NCBI GenBank assembly: GCA_027624715.1
Contig: JAQBTV010000004.1
Location: 62,001 to 126,000 of the forward strand
Direction of reading: 5' to 3'
DNA from: Pseudomonadota bacterium
GTDB taxonomy: Bacteria; Pseudomonadota; Gammaproteobacteria; Burkholderiales; Eutrophovitaceae
DNA: 64,000 nt
This document shows positions 29,027 through 39,977 of this stretch, one piece after another. The number at the start of each line of letters is the position of its first letter. Position 1 is the stretch's first letter. Made by a program: the position numbers and the translations under genes. The notes under the pieces are model-generated. The model did no database searches. It saw only the letters and a list, made by a program, of their open reading frames with translations, and was not told where the DNA came from.

Positions 29027-30949
29027 ATGGGCAGAATCATTGGTATTGATCTAGGAACCACAAACTCCTGCGTAGCAGTCATGGATGGCGGTGAAGCCAA
29101 GGTGCTTGAAAACGCCGAAGGGGGACGCACCACGCCTTCGATTATTGCCTATACGGAAGATGGTGAAGTCCTTGTGGGTGCACCAGCAAAAAGACAGGCG
29201 GTCACAAACCCTAAAAATACATTGTTTGCAGTCAAACGATTAATTGGCCGCCGCTTTCAAGATGAGGAGGTTGTAAAAGCAAAGGGAAACTCTCCATTCA
29301 CGATTGTCAGCGCTAAAAATGGTGATGCCTGGGTAGAGGTACGAGGAAAGCAAAGTGCACCTCCAGAAATTTCAGCCCAAGTGCTCATCAAAATGAAGAA
29401 AACGGCAGAGGACTATCTGGGCGAGGAAGTCACCGAGGCCGTCATTACGGTCCCCGCATACTTTAACGACTCACAGCGTCAAGCTACCAAAGACGCCGGG
29501 AAAATTGCCGGATTAGAAGTGAAACGGATTATCAATGAACCAACTGCTGCAGCACTTGCATTCGGCATGGACAAGAAACGAGGTGACCGAAAAATTGCCA
29601 TTTACGACTTGGGGGGTGGAACCTTCGATGTTTCAATTATCGAAATCGCTGAAGTGGATGGTGAACATCAATTTGAGGTGCTCTCTACAAATGGAGATAC
29701 ATTCTTAGGAGGTGAAGATTTCGACCAGCGGATCATAGATTACCTAGCGGACGAATTTAAGAAAGATCAAGGGGTAAACCTTCGTGGCGATGTCTTAGCA
29801 TTACAGCGTCTTAAAGAAGCGGCAGAGAAAGCTAAAATTGAACTGTCCTCTAGTCAACAGACCGATGTGAACTTACCTTACATCACTGCTGACGCGTCAG
29901 GGCCCAAACATCTTAATATCAAAATAACGCGGGCCAAGCTCGAAAGTTTAGTAGAGGACTTAATCAGCCGAACAGTTGAGCCTTGTCGCGTCGCAATCAA
30001 AGATGCGGGAGTTAAAACGTCTGATATCGATGACATAATCCTTGTTGGCGGCATGACAAGAATGCCCAAAGTTCAGGAAACAGTTAAGAACTTCTTTAAC
30101 AAAGAACCACGCAAAGACGTCAATCCAGATGAGGCCGTTGCGGTAGGCGCGGCAATCCAAGGTGGTGTTTTACGAGGTGATGTTAAGGATGTCTTATTGC
30201 TCGACGTAACACCACTGTCACTTGGAATCGAGACTTTAGGTGGTGTCTTGACAAAGATTATCCAAAAGAATACGACCATACCAACAAAAGCAAATCAAGT
30301 GTTCTCAACAGCCGAGGATAACCAAACAGCCGTCACGATCCATGTCCTTCAAGGAGAGCGTGAAATGTCGAAAGATAATAAATCCTTAGGTCAATTTAAT
30401 TTGACCGACATTCCAGTAGCTTCGCGGGGGATGCCGCAAATTGAGGTCAATTTTGACATTGATGCCAACGGCATATTACATGTCTCAGCCAAAGATAAAG
30501 CAACGGGAAAAGAAAATAAAATCACCATCAAGGCTAACTCTGGCCTATCTGATGAGGAAGTCGAAAAAATGATAAAAGACGCGGAAGCCCATGCTGAAGA
30601 CGACCGGAAAGCTAGGGAATTAGTCGATGTTAGAAACCAGTGTGACTCTCTGATACACAGTGTCCGCAAAACACTCAACGAAAGCGCGGACAAAATTTCC
30701 GAAGAGGAAAAAACAAAGGTTGAGGAAGCGGCAAAGGATGCTGAAGAGGCGTTGAAAAATGGTGGTAAAGACGATATTGAAGCTAAATCGCAAGTGTTGT
30801 CAGGCTTAGCTCAATCCTTAGCTGAAAAAATGTATGCGAGTCAGGCTAAATCACCAACTGGTGAAGGTCAAGACGGAAACCGGGATGGTGATAGAGATGT
30901 TGTCGACGCAGAGTTTGAGGAAGTTCAAGACGATAACAAAACATCTTAA
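29027..30949 (+). CDS. dnaK: Molecular chaperone DnaK (Hsp70)
   Basis: DnaK is the central Hsp70 chaperone, working with DnaJ and GrpE. I start it at ATG 29027, giving [15 protein letters not shown] and 640 residues; a TTG five codons earlier is in frame but GAGG (29014-29017) is spaced for the ATG. Hsp70 signatures are [30 protein letters not shown] and [13 protein letters not shown]. The linker [15 protein letters not shown] joins the ATPase to the substrate domain. The C-terminus is acidic, ending EVQDDNKTS. It lies downstream of grpE and upstream of a terminator. Confidence 0.97.
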   Translation: MGRIIGIDLGTTNSCVAVMDGGEAKVLENAEGGRTTPSIIAYTEDGEVLVGAPAKRQAVTNPKNTLFAVKRLIGRRFQDEEVVKAKGNSPFTIVSAKNGDAWVEVRGKQSAPPEISAQVLIKMKKTAEDYLGEEVTEAVITVPAYFNDSQRQATKDAGKIAGLEVKRIINEPTAAALAFGMDKKRGDRKIAIYDLGGGTFDVSIIEIAEVDGEHQFEVLSTNGDTFLGGEDFDQRIIDYLADEFKKDQGVNLRGDVLALQRLKEAAEKAKIELSSSQQTDVNLPYITADASGPKHLNIKITRAKLESLVEDLISRTVEPCRVAIKDAGVKTSDIDDIILVGGMTRMPKVQETVKNFFNKEPRKDVNPDEAVAVGAAIQGGVLRGDVKDVLLLDVTPLSLGIETLGGVLTKIIQKNTTIPTKANQVFSTAEDNQTAVTIHVLQGEREMSKDNKSLGQFNLTDIPVASRGMPQIEVNFDIDANGILHVSAKDKATGKENKITIKANSGLSDEEVEKMIKDAEAHAEDDRKARELVDVRNQCDSLIHSVRKTLNESADKISEEEKTKVEEAAKDAEEALKNGGKDDIEAKSQVLSGLAQSLAEKMYASQAKSPTGEGQDGNRDGDRDVVDAEFEEVQDDNKTS

Positions 30950-30970
30950 TTGTGAATTTTAGATCATGTA

Positions 30971-31018
30971 GTAAAGCAATGGTCGAGAAGGCATCTCTCT
31001 CGACCATTTTGCTTTTTT
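30971..31018 (+). terminator. Intrinsic terminator between dnaK and dnaJ
   Basis: An 11-bp perfect stem AATGGTCGAGA/TCTCGACCATT (arms 30978-30988 and 30998-31008) is followed by TTGCTTTTTT. It should stop most dnaK transcripts and leave dnaJ to readthrough, since only 27 bases separate it from the dnaJ start. Confidence 0.85.
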
Positions 31019-31045
31019 AAAAGCTACTTGCCGCAAAAAATTAAT

Positions 31046-32167
31046 ATGGCCAAACGAGATTATTACGAAGTACTTGGAACCAATCGGGATACAAGCGATA
31101 GCGACCTCAAGAAGATCTATCGACGGCTTGCTATGAAGTACCATCCCGATAAAAACCCAGACAATCCGAAAGCTGAAGGACAGTTTACGGAAGTGAAGGA
31201 AGCCTATGAGGTTTTATCAGATCCTCAAAAAAGAGCTGCCTATGACCAATATGGTCATGCTGGTGTTGATGGGTCTTCAGGCATGGGTGGCGGGAGCGGC
31301 TTCGGAGGATTCTCCGACTCATTCGGTGACATTTTTGGCGATGTATTTGGTAGTGGGCGCGGAGATAGACGCTCAAATGTTTATCGTGGGTCGGACTTAA
31401 AATATAACCTTGAAATTTCACTTGAAGAAGCGGCAAGAGGTACTGAAACAAAAATCAGGATCCCATCCTACAAAGAATGTAGCCCTTGTAAGGGAACCGG
31501 TGCCAAACCAGGAACCTCACCGACCACCTGTTCAACATGTCAAGGCCAGGGCCAGGTTCGCGTAACTCAAGGATTCTTCTCCATTGCTCAGACGTGTCCT
31601 AATTGTCAAGGATCTGGAAAAGTCATTGGGACACCATGCAGTGATTGTGCCGGGCAAGGTAGGATTAGAGACAACAAAACACTATCAGTTAAAATCCCTG
31701 CGGGAGTAGACCAAGGCGACCGTATACGGCTTTCAGGAGAAGGTGAGGCCGGTGTTAACGGAGGCCCTCCAGGGGACCTCTATGTCGTCGTTAACACGCT
31801 GGCGCACGAAGTCTTCACGCGAGATGGGAATAATCTTCACTGCGAGATGCCGATCAGTTTTACCACAGCGGCTTTAGGAGGAGAGATTCAAGTTCCTACG
31901 CTTGATGGTTCTGCCAAAATAAAAATCTCCTCTGAAACGCAAACAGGCAAGACTTTTAGGTTGCGCGGAAAAGGAATAAAAGGAGTACGTAGCAGCGGAT
32001 ATGGCGATCTTATGTGTCACGTCCTTGTCGAGACTCCGGTCAATTTAACTGACAGGCAGAAGGAATTACTCGCTGATCTTGAAGAAATCAATCAATCTAA
32101 CTCTCATTTACACAGCCCAAAGGCAAAATCATGGATGGATAAAGTAAAAAGTTTTTTTGAAGATTAA
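31046..32167 (+). CDS. dnaJ: Chaperone protein DnaJ (Hsp40)
   Basis: DnaJ is the J-domain co-chaperone that stimulates DnaK ATPase. I start it at ATG 31046 ([11 protein letters not shown]), giving 373 residues; an upstream in-frame TTG at 31028 adds an unconserved MPQKIN. The J domain has HPD at 33-35, followed by a Gly/Phe-rich linker and four zinc-binding CxxCxGxG repeats ([32 protein letters not shown]), then the C-terminal client domains. No clear Shine-Dalgarno precedes it. Its TAA overlaps the cysS stop codon of the opposite strand. Confidence 0.97.
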   Translation: MAKRDYYEVLGTNRDTSDSDLKKIYRRLAMKYHPDKNPDNPKAEGQFTEVKEAYEVLSDPQKRAAYDQYGHAGVDGSSGMGGGSGFGGFSDSFGDIFGDVFGSGRGDRRSNVYRGSDLKYNLEISLEEAARGTETKIRIPSYKECSPCKGTGAKPGTSPTTCSTCQGQGQVRVTQGFFSIAQTCPNCQGSGKVIGTPCSDCAGQGRIRDNKTLSVKIPAGVDQGDRIRLSGEGEAGVNGGPPGDLYVVVNTLAHEVFTRDGNNLHCEMPISFTTAALGGEIQVPTLDGSAKIKISSETQTGKTFRLRGKGIKGVRSSGYGDLMCHVLVETPVNLTDRQKELLADLEEINQSNSHLHSPKAKSWMDKVKSFFED

Positions 32168-33537
32168 GGTCTCCGCCAAGTGGTTTTTCCCGACGCATCT
32201 TCTAGGATAATGCCAGCCTTCAATAGTCGATCTCTTAATTCATCTGCGTCATTAAAATTTTTGTTTGCGCGAGCCTCGTCCCTTTGCTTGATCATGGCCT
32301 CAATCTCAACGGCTGAAAACACAGAATTCCCTCGGGACTGGAGGAACTCAGATGGTTCTCGCACTAGGAGACCTAAAATTCCCGCTAAACTCCTCAATAG
32401 TTTTGCGGTAGCAACACTCCGCTCTCGATTCAAGTCACTCACCAAGTCAAATAGTACTGACATCGCCTCAGGCGTATTGAGGTCATCATCTAATGCGTCT
32501 CGAAATTTCTTAGCTCGAGAATCGTCCCAATCAACCTCATCAGGAACAGAGTCGAAAGTGATATCCTTTAGCGATGTATAGAGCCGAGTCAAGCCTAACT
32601 TAGCATCATCCAAATGGTAGTCAGAATACTTTAATGGGCTTCGATAATGCGCTCGAAGAATGAAAAATCGAATCACCTCTGCATCATACTTGGCCAATAG
32701 CTCCCGAACAGTAAAAAAATTGCCCAGTGATTTAGACATCTTTTGATCGTCGACACGGACGAACCCGTTATGCATCCAATAATTCACAAACTTATGACCA
32801 TGCGCCCCCTCAGACTGAGCAATCTCATTCTCATGATGAGGAAATTGAAGATCCTGCCCTCCACCATGAATATCAAAATATGCGCCCAAATATCTCTCAC
32901 TCATTGCTGAGCACTCAATGTGCCAACCTGGCCTCCCCTCACCCCAAGGAGATGGCCAAGATGGCTCCCCTGGTTTTACTGCCTTCCAGAGCACAAAATC
33001 CATGGGATATTTCTTATCGACATTAACATCCACTCGCTCGCCAGCTCGAAGATCGTCTAGTGATTTTCCCGACAGCCTCCCGTAGCCCTTGAATTTATTA
33101 ACCGAGTAATAGACATCGCCAGCAGAGCCCGCATAAGCAAGTCCTTTTGCAAACAACTGTTCAATCAGCCCGATCATCTGCGAGATATTATCGGAAGCCT
33201 TTGGCTCAAAATCTGGTGAGGAGACGCCAAGTGCGGCGGCATCATCATTCATGGCTTGAATATAGCGCTGCGTCAAATCTAAGAACGTCTCTTGATTCTC
33301 ATTCGCCCTATTTATAATCTTGTCATCTATATCAGTGATATTCCGAACATAAATCACCTCGTAACCAGATGAGCGAAGCCAACTTCGCACCATATCGAAA
33401 ACAACCATTACCCGCGCATGGCCCAAATGACAGAAATCATAAACCGTCATTCCACAAACGTACATACGCACTGTATTTTCTTGAATCGACTCAAAAACTT
33501 CTTTATTACGAGTCAAGGTATTAAAAATTTTTAACAT
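32164..33537 (-). CDS. cysS: Cysteinyl-tRNA synthetase
   Basis: This enzyme charges tRNA-Cys. It has 457 residues. The class I HIGH-like motif is HLGH (37-40) and KMSKS is at 266-270. The catalytic-site zinc ligands align as C28, C209, H234 and E238, the same pattern as the E. coli enzyme. It is divergent from ppiB and convergent with dnaJ; the two stop codons overlap in TTAA. Confidence 0.97.
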   Translation of the reverse strand: MLKIFNTLTRNKEVFESIQENTVRMYVCGMTVYDFCHLGHARVMVVFDMVRSWLRSSGYEVIYVRNITDIDDKIINRANENQETFLDLTQRYIQAMNDDAAALGVSSPDFEPKASDNISQMIGLIEQLFAKGLAYAGSAGDVYYSVNKFKGYGRLSGKSLDDLRAGERVDVNVDKKYPMDFVLWKAVKPGEPSWPSPWGEGRPGWHIECSAMSERYLGAYFDIHGGGQDLQFPHHENEIAQSEGAHGHKFVNYWMHNGFVRVDDQKMSKSLGNFFTVRELLAKYDAEVIRFFILRAHYRSPLKYSDYHLDDAKLGLTRLYTSLKDITFDSVPDEVDWDDSRAKKFRDALDDDLNTPEAMSVLFDLVSDLNRERSVATAKLLRSLAGILGLLVREPSEFLQSRGNSVFSAVEIEAMIKQRDEARANKNFNDADELRDRLLKAGIILEDASGKTTWRRP

Positions 33538-33617
33538 ATTGCGATAACAAGTGACGTCTCAAAACTACATAAAAAAATCGACTAAGCTTTTGTCTAATGC
33601 ATAATTTAGAGCTGTGA

Positions 33618-33623
33618 AGTATA
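33618..33623 (-). promoter_or_regulatory. Possible extended -10 promoter element for cysS
   Basis: On the minus strand, TGCTATACT contains a TG-extended -10 box TATACT (33618-33623). No good -35 box is present at 17 bases. It would give a leader of about 75 bases. Confidence 0.35.
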
Positions 33624-33719
33624 GCAGAGCACCTCTTTTGAGCCTCGAAAATACCTTCAGATTGTAGCTCACATGGACTTGCCGGTACCATTTCTGATAT
33701 CGTTAGACAGACTATTTCA

Positions 33720-33748
33720 TTGAACAGCATCAAGTTTTGAAGTATTAA
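33720..33748 (+). promoter_or_regulatory. Sigma-70-like promoter of ppiB
   Basis: A -35 box TTGAAC (33720-33725), a 17-base spacer and a -10 box TATTAA (33743-33748) lie about 55 bases before the ppiB start. Together with the cysS element this explains most of the roughly 265-base cysS-ppiB gap, in which I see nothing else. Confidence 0.55.
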
Positions 33749-33802
33749 ACCAGTTCGTGAATTAAATAACGCGCATTCACACCACATTAAAGAGAGAAAT
33801 TA

Positions 33803-34303
33803 ATGGCACTACAAGTAAAAGTAAAAACCTCAATGGGAGATATCGTCATTGAACTAAATGAAGAAAAAGCCCCGAAAACAGTAGAAAACTTTCTGCATTA
33901 TGTCGATTCTGGCTTCTATGACGGCACAATCTTTCATCGGGTTATCAACGGATTCATGATCCAAGGTGGCGGTATGGACGCCAACATGAAAGAGAAGGAG
34001 ACTCAAGCGCCCATCAAAAATGAGGCTAATAACGGGTTGAAGAATGACACTTATACCCTTGCAATGGCTCGAACCAACGACGTTCACTCAGCCACTTCGC
34101 AGTTCTTCATTAATGTATCTAATAACAACTTTCTTAACTTCTCATCTGAAACACCCCAAGGACACGGCTACTGTGTATTTGCTAAGGTCGTCGGAGGGGA
34201 GCAAACAGTCGATAAAATTAAAGGCGTCTCAACAGGAACCAGTGGATTCCATCAAGATGTGCCTAATGAGGCCGTCATCATAGAAAATGTGGCGCGAATC
34301 TGA
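33803..34303 (+). CDS. ppiB: Peptidyl-prolyl cis-trans isomerase B (cyclophilin)
   Basis: This cytoplasmic cyclophilin accelerates proline isomerisation. It has 166 residues and no signal peptide, which favours the cytoplasmic PpiB over PpiA. The cyclophilin core [14 protein letters not shown] and the ATSQFFINV strand are clear. AGAGAG precedes the ATG. It is 28 bases upstream of lpxH, a pairing seen in other betaproteobacteria. Confidence 0.94.
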   Translation: MALQVKVKTSMGDIVIELNEEKAPKTVENFLHYVDSGFYDGTIFHRVINGFMIQGGGMDANMKEKETQAPIKNEANNGLKNDTYTLAMARTNDVHSATSQFFINVSNNNFLNFSSETPQGHGYCVFAKVVGGEQTVDKIKGVSTGTSGFHQDVPNEAVIIENVARI

Positions 34304-34331
34304 CGGAATGCGACACACCCTGCCTAAGTAA

Positions 34332-35066
34332 ATGAAATCTAATACAAATTTCATTTTCATTTCGGACCTACATTTATCCGCTTTGGCAACCGAAAAAACA
34401 AATATATTTTTGCGGTTACTAGAGAGATATGCAACTCCAGCCAATCACTTATTTATTCTCGGCGACCTATTCGACTACTGGGTTGGAGATGATGACATCA
34501 ACAATCCTCTATTTTCGACTGTCGTGCCAGCTTTAAGAGATATGACAAATACAGGAGCCAAGCTCAGCATCATGCGAGGTAATAGAGATTTTTTGATAGG
34601 CGAGCAGTTAGCCAAGCTGACGCGTGGGGAGATACTTTCAGATCCGTATCTGATTGAGATTCATGGCGAAAAAACACTGCTAAGCCACGGAGACCAATGG
34701 TGCACTGATGACAAAGAGTATCAAGCAATACGTTCAGTTATTAGATCTAAGCAGTGGATCGATGATGTTTTAAAGCTACCAATTAACGAGAGGAACAAAC
34801 GAGCAGAAAATTATCGGGAAAAAAGTGAGGCCTCAAAAAGAAACAAAGCTGCTGAAATCATGGATGTTTCAATTGAAAGCGTAAAAGAGGCATTTGAAAT
34901 GTACAACTGTCGCAGAATTATTCATGGGCACACGCACCGCCATGCCCATCATAAACAGTTGGTTAATGAGCAAATTCTAGAAAGATTCGTGCTCGCAGAT
35001 TGGCACACTCGAGGACAAGCCTTGGTGATAAATGAAGCAGGCTGCTTAGACCAATTCTTATATTGA
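34332..35066 (+). CDS. lpxH: UDP-2,3-diacylglucosamine diphosphatase LpxH
   Basis: This peripheral membrane metallophosphoesterase makes lipid X in lipid A synthesis. It has 244 residues. Metal-site motifs follow the family order: DLHL near the N-terminus, GDLFDYWVGDD, GNRDFL, SHGDQWCTDD and the GHTHRHAHH near 196-204. It shows that the organism makes LPS. It is convergent with purF. Confidence 0.95.
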   Translation: MKSNTNFIFISDLHLSALATEKTNIFLRLLERYATPANHLFILGDLFDYWVGDDDINNPLFSTVVPALRDMTNTGAKLSIMRGNRDFLIGEQLAKLTRGEILSDPYLIEIHGEKTLLSHGDQWCTDDKEYQAIRSVIRSKQWIDDVLKLPINERNKRAENYREKSEASKRNKAAEIMDVSIESVKEAFEMYNCRRIIHGHTHRHAHHKQLVNEQILERFVLADWHTRGQALVINEAGCLDQFLY

Positions 35067-35114
35067 AGATGGCTCACAACCAATTTACGATTCACGCCAC
35101 CTACTGATCACATC

Positions 35115-36614
35115 CTACTCTAAGTCAGCAGTTGCTTGAAAAACTGATGAGAGCTTCTCATCGTTCCGATCACTCTCTAAAGAAACTAAATAGTCTGCCG
35201 ATACGTCTCCGGTCACATACTGCCCAGTGAAACACGAAGCTTCAAACTGTGTAATTTTCGGGTTGAACGAAGCGCAAGCGGCTATCAAGTCTTCAACGGT
35301 TTGATAGATAATACGGTCAACTCCAATTTCGGCTGCTATAGCCTCCTCGTCCCGACCATGCGCTATCAGCTCCTTTGAGCTTGGCATATCAATACCATAC
35401 ACGTTGGGAAAACGAACTGGAGGAGCGGCAGACGCGAAGTATACCTTAGTTGCCCCAGCATCCCTTGCCATTTGCACAATTTCCCGACTAGTAGTCCCTC
35501 GCACGATGGAGTCGTCAACAAGCAGTACATTTTTACCTTGGAATTCAGATCCGATTGCGTTGAGTTTTTGTCGGACTGATTTTTCTCTAACTTCTCTACC
35601 CGGCATGATAAAGGTACGGCCAATATAACGATTTTTTATAAACCCCTCTCGATAGGGCACTCCAATCCCATCAGCAATCTCCATTGCCGATGGTCGGCTT
35701 GAATCCGGAATCGGGATTACTACATCTATTTTCAAGTCCGAATATTGATATTTAATCTTTTTCGCTAGTGTCTCCCCCATCCTCATCCTGGTCTCGTGTA
35801 CAGAAATGCCATCAATGACCGAATCAGGCCTGGCTAGGTAGACAAATTCAAAAATACAAGGATAGCGCTGCGGATTTGAGGCACATTGTTGCTCACTAAC
35901 CACTCCATCATTTGAAAAAAATATGGCCTCGCCAGGCTCAACATCTCTGACATACTTAAAACCGAGCGTATCTAATGCTACCGTTTCCGAGGCAACCAGA
36001 TACTCTTTATCTGCGCCTTTTTGTCTCATGCCATAAACAAGTGGCCTAATTCCGAACGGGTCGCGAAAAGCAAGCAGTCCATAGCCAGAAATCATAGCAA
36101 CAACCGCATACGCACCTTGTACCCGCTTATGAACCCCTTTGACAGCTTCAAAAATAGCCTTGGTAGTTAAGTTAACGCCAACACTAGATTTCTGTAATTC
36201 ATGAGCAAAAACATTCAATAAAACCTCAGAATCGGAGTTCGTATTGACGTGCCTGAGATCTTGTCGAAAAAGCTCGACCTTCAACCTCTGAGAGTTTGTT
36301 AAATTTCCATTGTGCCCAAGAACAATGCCAAACGGCGAGTTTACGTACATAGGCTGCGCTTCTTCAAAAGCATTAGCGGATCCCGCTGTAGGATACCGAC
36401 AATGTCCAATACCAGAATTTCCGACTAACAGCAGCATATTTCGAGTTCTGAACACATCGCGGACCAGCCCACCACCCTTATGCATATGAAAATTAGGTCC
36501 ATCGGCAGTCACAATGCCCGCCGCATCTTGACCTCGATGTTGGAGCACCTGTAATCCATCGTAGAGCAGTTGGTTAACTGGTGACTTTGCTACTGCTCCA
36601 AGCAAACCGCACAT
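35115..36614 (-). CDS. purF: Amidophosphoribosyltransferase
   Basis: This enzyme performs the first committed step of purine synthesis. I start it at ATG 36612-36614, giving 499 residues with the catalytic nucleophile C2 in MCGLLGAV and no propeptide; GGGAG lies 7 bases upstream. Sequence further upstream in frame has no family match. The N-terminal Ntn glutaminase domain includes the GHCRYPTAGS segment, and the PRPP loop VLLVDDSIVRGTTS is at about 363-376. It is 49 bases downstream of cvpA, the conserved cvpA-purF pair. Confidence 0.97.
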   Translation of the reverse strand: MCGLLGAVAKSPVNQLLYDGLQVLQHRGQDAAGIVTADGPNFHMHKGGGLVRDVFRTRNMLLLVGNSGIGHCRYPTAGSANAFEEAQPMYVNSPFGIVLGHNGNLTNSQRLKVELFRQDLRHVNTNSDSEVLLNVFAHELQKSSVGVNLTTKAIFEAVKGVHKRVQGAYAVVAMISGYGLLAFRDPFGIRPLVYGMRQKGADKEYLVASETVALDTLGFKYVRDVEPGEAIFFSNDGVVSEQQCASNPQRYPCIFEFVYLARPDSVIDGISVHETRMRMGETLAKKIKYQYSDLKIDVVIPIPDSSRPSAMEIADGIGVPYREGFIKNRYIGRTFIMPGREVREKSVRQKLNAIGSEFQGKNVLLVDDSIVRGTTSREIVQMARDAGATKVYFASAAPPVRFPNVYGIDMPSSKELIAHGRDEEAIAAEIGVDRIIYQTVEDLIAACASFNPKITQFEASCFTGQYVTGDVSADYLVSLESDRNDEKLSSVFQATADLE

Positions 36615-36663
36615 CAAAAATCTCCCTATGTAAGTTCTAAAGCGATTATATACACCGTGCCTA

Positions 36664-37164
36664 TTACTTTGGTGAGATATCCCAGTCAAGCTCAGGCATT
36701 TTTACTTGAAGAAACGAAGCAACGACCTCCAATGGAAATCGGAGCTGAGCGTCCTGCCACGCATGCTTGCGAGAGAACTCCGTCGAACTAAAAATAATAA
36801 CTGCTAGTGCTGAAATTAAAACTCCCCGAGTCAGTCCGAATAAAGCCCCTAACGCCCGATCCATTCCTGTGAGCGCCGATGCTTTAATCAATCTGCAAAG
36901 CTTAACCGTAAGAAAATGAAATAAAAACAACGCTAAAATTAGAACTACGACAAAAATAACAATTAGCCTAAGCCTTGGACTAATAATTACTTGATCAAAT
37001 AATCCAGAGATAGGAGCAACAGAAACTTTAGCTGTCCAAACGGCTAAAACCCAAGTTAAAAGAGAAAAAATCTCAAGTGTAAAGCCGCGATAAAACCCAT
37101 AAATAGTTGAAATGAGTAAAACAGCTATGAATCCATAATCAAACCAATTGAGGTTTAGTTCCAT
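36664..37164 (-). CDS. cvpA: CvpA family membrane protein
   Basis: CvpA is an inner-membrane protein required for colicin V production in E. coli; its core function is not firmly known. From ATG 37162-37164 it has 166 residues with four hydrophobic segments (about 8-28, 30-50, 62-84 and 100-122). The N-terminal NWFDYGFIAVLLISTIYGFYRG is typical of the family. A TTG two codons upstream (37170) is an alternative start. It precedes purF, its usual partner. Confidence 0.92.
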   Translation of the reverse strand: MELNLNWFDYGFIAVLLISTIYGFYRGFTLEIFSLLTWVLAVWTAKVSVAPISGLFDQVIISPRLRLIVIFVVVLILALFLFHFLTVKLCRLIKASALTGMDRALGALFGLTRGVLISALAVIIFSSTEFSRKHAWQDAQLRFPLEVVASFLQVKMPELDWDISPK

Positions 37165-37179
37165 GCCCAAATATTAAGC

Positions 37180-37752
37180 CTACGGTTTACTTCGAGTAAT
37201 TTTGGTGTCACCGACTGTCAGCTTTCTAAACTCCAAACGCTTGCGGGTGTTCTCCGCTTCCTCCATCGACGATAAAACACCCACTGACACACGAGTCATA
37301 GGGCCGCTCGAACCCTCGAATCTTTCAGAAATTACCGAAAACCCATTATCCTGAAGCTTCTTCACAAGACTTAGGGCTTTTTTTTCCTTTGAAAATGCTC
37401 CCAACTGCACGACATACCCCGAATCCGTCTCAACATTCGCTTGAGACAAACTTGAATTTTTTGAATTAACACCCCCATCCTGCGCAGAGGCAATAGACTT
37501 CGGCAGATCTGGCGATTGGTGACCGCGATCAAGCCCAGCGTTTCGGCTCAAACTTGCAACCTCCGATGATTTCACTGATCCAGATGTAGAAATTATATTT
37601 ATTTCCACGTCGTCAGAAATTTTTTTGGGCTCATTATCTAACAATAATGGAACCAGCGTGACCACAAGAAGAACCAACGCAATGGCTCCAACTAGCCTCC
37701 GTCTCGCTTGCTTCTTGAGTTCCAATTCACCCGCTTCTTCTCCTGCCAGCAT
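37180..37752 (-). CDS. dedD: SPOR-domain protein, DedD-like
   Basis: This is an inner-membrane protein with a short cytoplasmic N-terminus, one membrane helix (about 21-40), a low-complexity linker and a C-terminal SPOR domain (about 112-188, YVVQLGAFSKEKKALSLV onward). SPOR domains bind septal peptidoglycan lacking stem peptides, so a role at division is likely. It sits between folC and cvpA, the same place as dedD in E. coli. Confidence 0.88.
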   Translation of the reverse strand: MLAGEEAGELELKKQARRRLVGAIALVLLVVTLVPLLLDNEPKKISDDVEINIISTSGSVKSSEVASLSRNAGLDRGHQSPDLPKSIASAQDGGVNSKNSSLSQANVETDSGYVVQLGAFSKEKKALSLVKKLQDNGFSVISERFEGSSGPMTRVSVGVLSSMEEAENTRKRLEFRKLTVGDTKITRSKP

Positions 37753-37774
37753 AATTCGTGTTAAGCACCTTCCT

Positions 37775-39061
37775 TTAGATTCTATTATGTACTAAGCCGG
37801 AAACAAATGGGTGATTTAACGCAGCCGATACAGTCAAAAATGACCCGCAAATCACAATTCTATCATCCGAGCCACTGATCTCCAGTAGCTTATCCATAGC
37901 CTTAGCTACCGAGCTCCATGATATTAATTGATCGCTACCTAGACTTATAGTCGCCCGAGCTACAACAACATCTGGATCAGCCGACCGTTCTCCCTCAAGC
38001 GCACACACGAATAACTGATCAGCAACAGAAGTTAACAAAGTTATCATTTCGACGTATTGCTTATCCGCCATCACTCCAAAAATGACTCTTGTCTTACCCT
38101 TAAAGGGCGCGCGCTTCAACTCTCTGACTAAAATGGTTATAGATGCCACATTATGCGCCACATCCAACACGACCAATGGGCGTGACGGCAGCGCTTGAAA
38201 CCGTCCCAATCTTTTCGCTGTTAATAGCCCTTCTCGGATTGCAGCAGCATCGATAGGCAGCATATTTTTGAGGAGAGTAGCCGCTTGAATTGACACACTC
38301 GCATTTGCTAATTGATGCTCGCCTTGCATCAGCGGAAAGGCTAAATTCATCCGAGATCCATCTGTAGACCAAAATTTCCAACTAGATGAATCTCTTACAA
38401 AACCAAAATCTCTGTCAATCAATTGCAAGTCTGTGTCTATAGCAGAAGCAGTATCTAAGATCGATTGAGGCGGGTCTTCATCTCCACATATTGAGTACGC
38501 GTCACCGCCTCGAAAAATTGCAGCTTTCTCAGCACCGATCTTCTCTCGAGTCTCCCCTAAATACTCCATATGATCGAGTCCCACGTTCGTAACAATGGCA
38601 CAAATAGGGTCCAAAACGTTCGTCGCATCGAAACGTCCTCCAAGACCGACCTCTAAAATAATTAAATCAACGTCTTGTGCAAGAAAAATGTCCAAAGCCG
38701 CAAGAAATGAAAATTCAAAATATGTAAGACTAACATCGCCTCGGGCACAATCTATTCTTACAAATGAAGAAATAATGGCGTCATCATCAACCTCGGCATT
38801 AGCCAATCTTATTCTTTCATTGAAACGTAATAAATGCGGTGATGCAAACACACCCGCGCGGTAACCTGCTTTCGTATAAATCGCTTCCAGCATTGCACAC
38901 GTAGACCCCTTTCCGTTAGTACCCCCAACAGTAATGACAGGGCATCGCGGACGAAGCGACAGATCTTGGATAACTTTTTGAAGTCGATCCAGACTTAAAT
39001 CGATCTCTTTGTGATGTACCGAGTTGATGCGGCACAACCAATCTGCGAGCGACTTACTCAA
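37775..39061 (-). CDS. folC: Bifunctional folylpolyglutamate synthase / dihydrofolate synthase
   Basis: This enzyme adds glutamate to dihydropteroate and to folates. It has 428 residues. The Mur-ligase-like ATP site GGTNGKGST is at 46-54, and the C-terminal ligase domain includes LDVAHNVAS. The start is TTG (39059-39061) with AGG close upstream. It lies between accD and the SPOR gene, as in E. coli (accD-folC-dedD-cvpA-purF). Confidence 0.95.
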   Translation of the reverse strand: MSKSLADWLCRINSVHHKEIDLSLDRLQKVIQDLSLRPRCPVITVGGTNGKGSTCAMLEAIYTKAGYRAGVFASPHLLRFNERIRLANAEVDDDAIISSFVRIDCARGDVSLTYFEFSFLAALDIFLAQDVDLIILEVGLGGRFDATNVLDPICAIVTNVGLDHMEYLGETREKIGAEKAAIFRGGDAYSICGDEDPPQSILDTASAIDTDLQLIDRDFGFVRDSSSWKFWSTDGSRMNLAFPLMQGEHQLANASVSIQAATLLKNMLPIDAAAIREGLLTAKRLGRFQALPSRPLVVLDVAHNVASITILVRELKRAPFKGKTRVIFGVMADKQYVEMITLLTSVADQLFVCALEGERSADPDVVVARATISLGSDQLISWSSVAKAMDKLLEISGSDDRIVICGSFLTVSAALNHPFVSGLVHNRI

Positions 39062-39104
39062 GGCCTATAAAATAGAAAATTAATAGACATACAAATTAAT
39101 AAGG

Positions 39105-39977
39105 CTATTCTGATGTTCGAATACGTGTGAACAATGACAGTAGGTTGCCTAATCGATCCTTCATTTCTCGACGATCAATGATTATATCTATCGCACCGTG
39201 TTCCAATAAAAACTCCGAGCGCTGAAACCCATCCGGCAAGGTCTGTCTTACAGTTTGCTCTATCACTCGCGGCCCGGCAAAGCCGATCAAAGCGTCGGGC
39301 TCAGCGATAACAACATCACCAATCATAGCAAAACTAGCTGAGACACCACCCATTGTAGGATCCGTTAACACCGATATGAAAGGTAAACTTTGAGCAGATA
39401 ATTGTGAGATGGCTGCTGTCGTTTTCACCATTTGCATCAGAGAGGTCAAACCTTCCTGCATACGGGCGCCACCGCTTGCTGAAAAACAAACAAAAGGAAT
39501 TTTTTTATCACAACTGTGTCGCACTCCAGCGGCGAAGCGCTCTCCAACTACGGAGCCCATTGAACCCCCTAAAAACGAAAACTCAAACGCCGCACAGACT
39601 ACAGCAATTCCTTTTATGGATCCTTGCTCGACGACGAGAGCATCCGCTTCAGATGTGGATTTTTGAGCCTCAGTGAGTCGATTTTTGTATTTTTTAATAT
39701 CAACAAACTTAAGAAAATCTACAGGTTGTATATTCCGTCCAACCTCGATACGCTGACCCTCATCAAAAATTGAGTCTAGCCTTTGCCGCGCATTCAATCG
39801 ACCATGATGTGAGCATTTAGGGCATACCTGTAGATTTTCCTCTAATTCAGATTGATAGAGAACAGCCTCACACGCAGGGCACTTACTCCACAACCCCTCT
39901 GGAACCAACTTACGAGGAGTCTTAAAAGTATCAAGCGTATTAATTTTTGGTGGTAATATTTTTTGAAGCCAGCTCAT
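39105..39977 (-). CDS. accD: Acetyl-CoA carboxylase carboxyltransferase subunit beta
   Basis: This subunit transfers the carboxyl group to acetyl-CoA, with AccA, in fatty acid synthesis. It has 290 residues. The N-terminal zinc ribbon is C33-x2-C36 and C52-x2-C55. The crotonase-fold core has [11 protein letters not shown] and the [12 protein letters not shown] segment. The start ATG overlaps the trpA stop as ATGA, so it is translationally coupled to trpA. Confidence 0.97.
   Translation of the reverse strand: MSWLQKILPPKINTLDTFKTPRKLVPEGLWSKCPACEAVLYQSELEENLQVCPKCSHHGRLNARQRLDSIFDEGQRIEVGRNIQPVDFLKFVDIKKYKNRLTEAQKSTSEADALVVEQGSIKGIAVVCAAFEFSFLGGSMGSVVGERFAAGVRHSCDKKIPFVCFSASGGARMQEGLTSLMQMVKTTAAISQLSAQSLPFISVLTDPTMGGVSASFAMIGDVVIAEPDALIGFAGPRVIEQTVRQTLPDGFQRSEFLLEHGAIDIIIDRREMKDRLGNLLSLFTRIRTSE

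Noticed and set aside
33521-33787. Open frame of 88 codons on the minus strand upstream of cysS
   Set aside because: It overlaps the cysS start, has no recognisable motif, and lies over the divergent cysS/ppiB promoter region.
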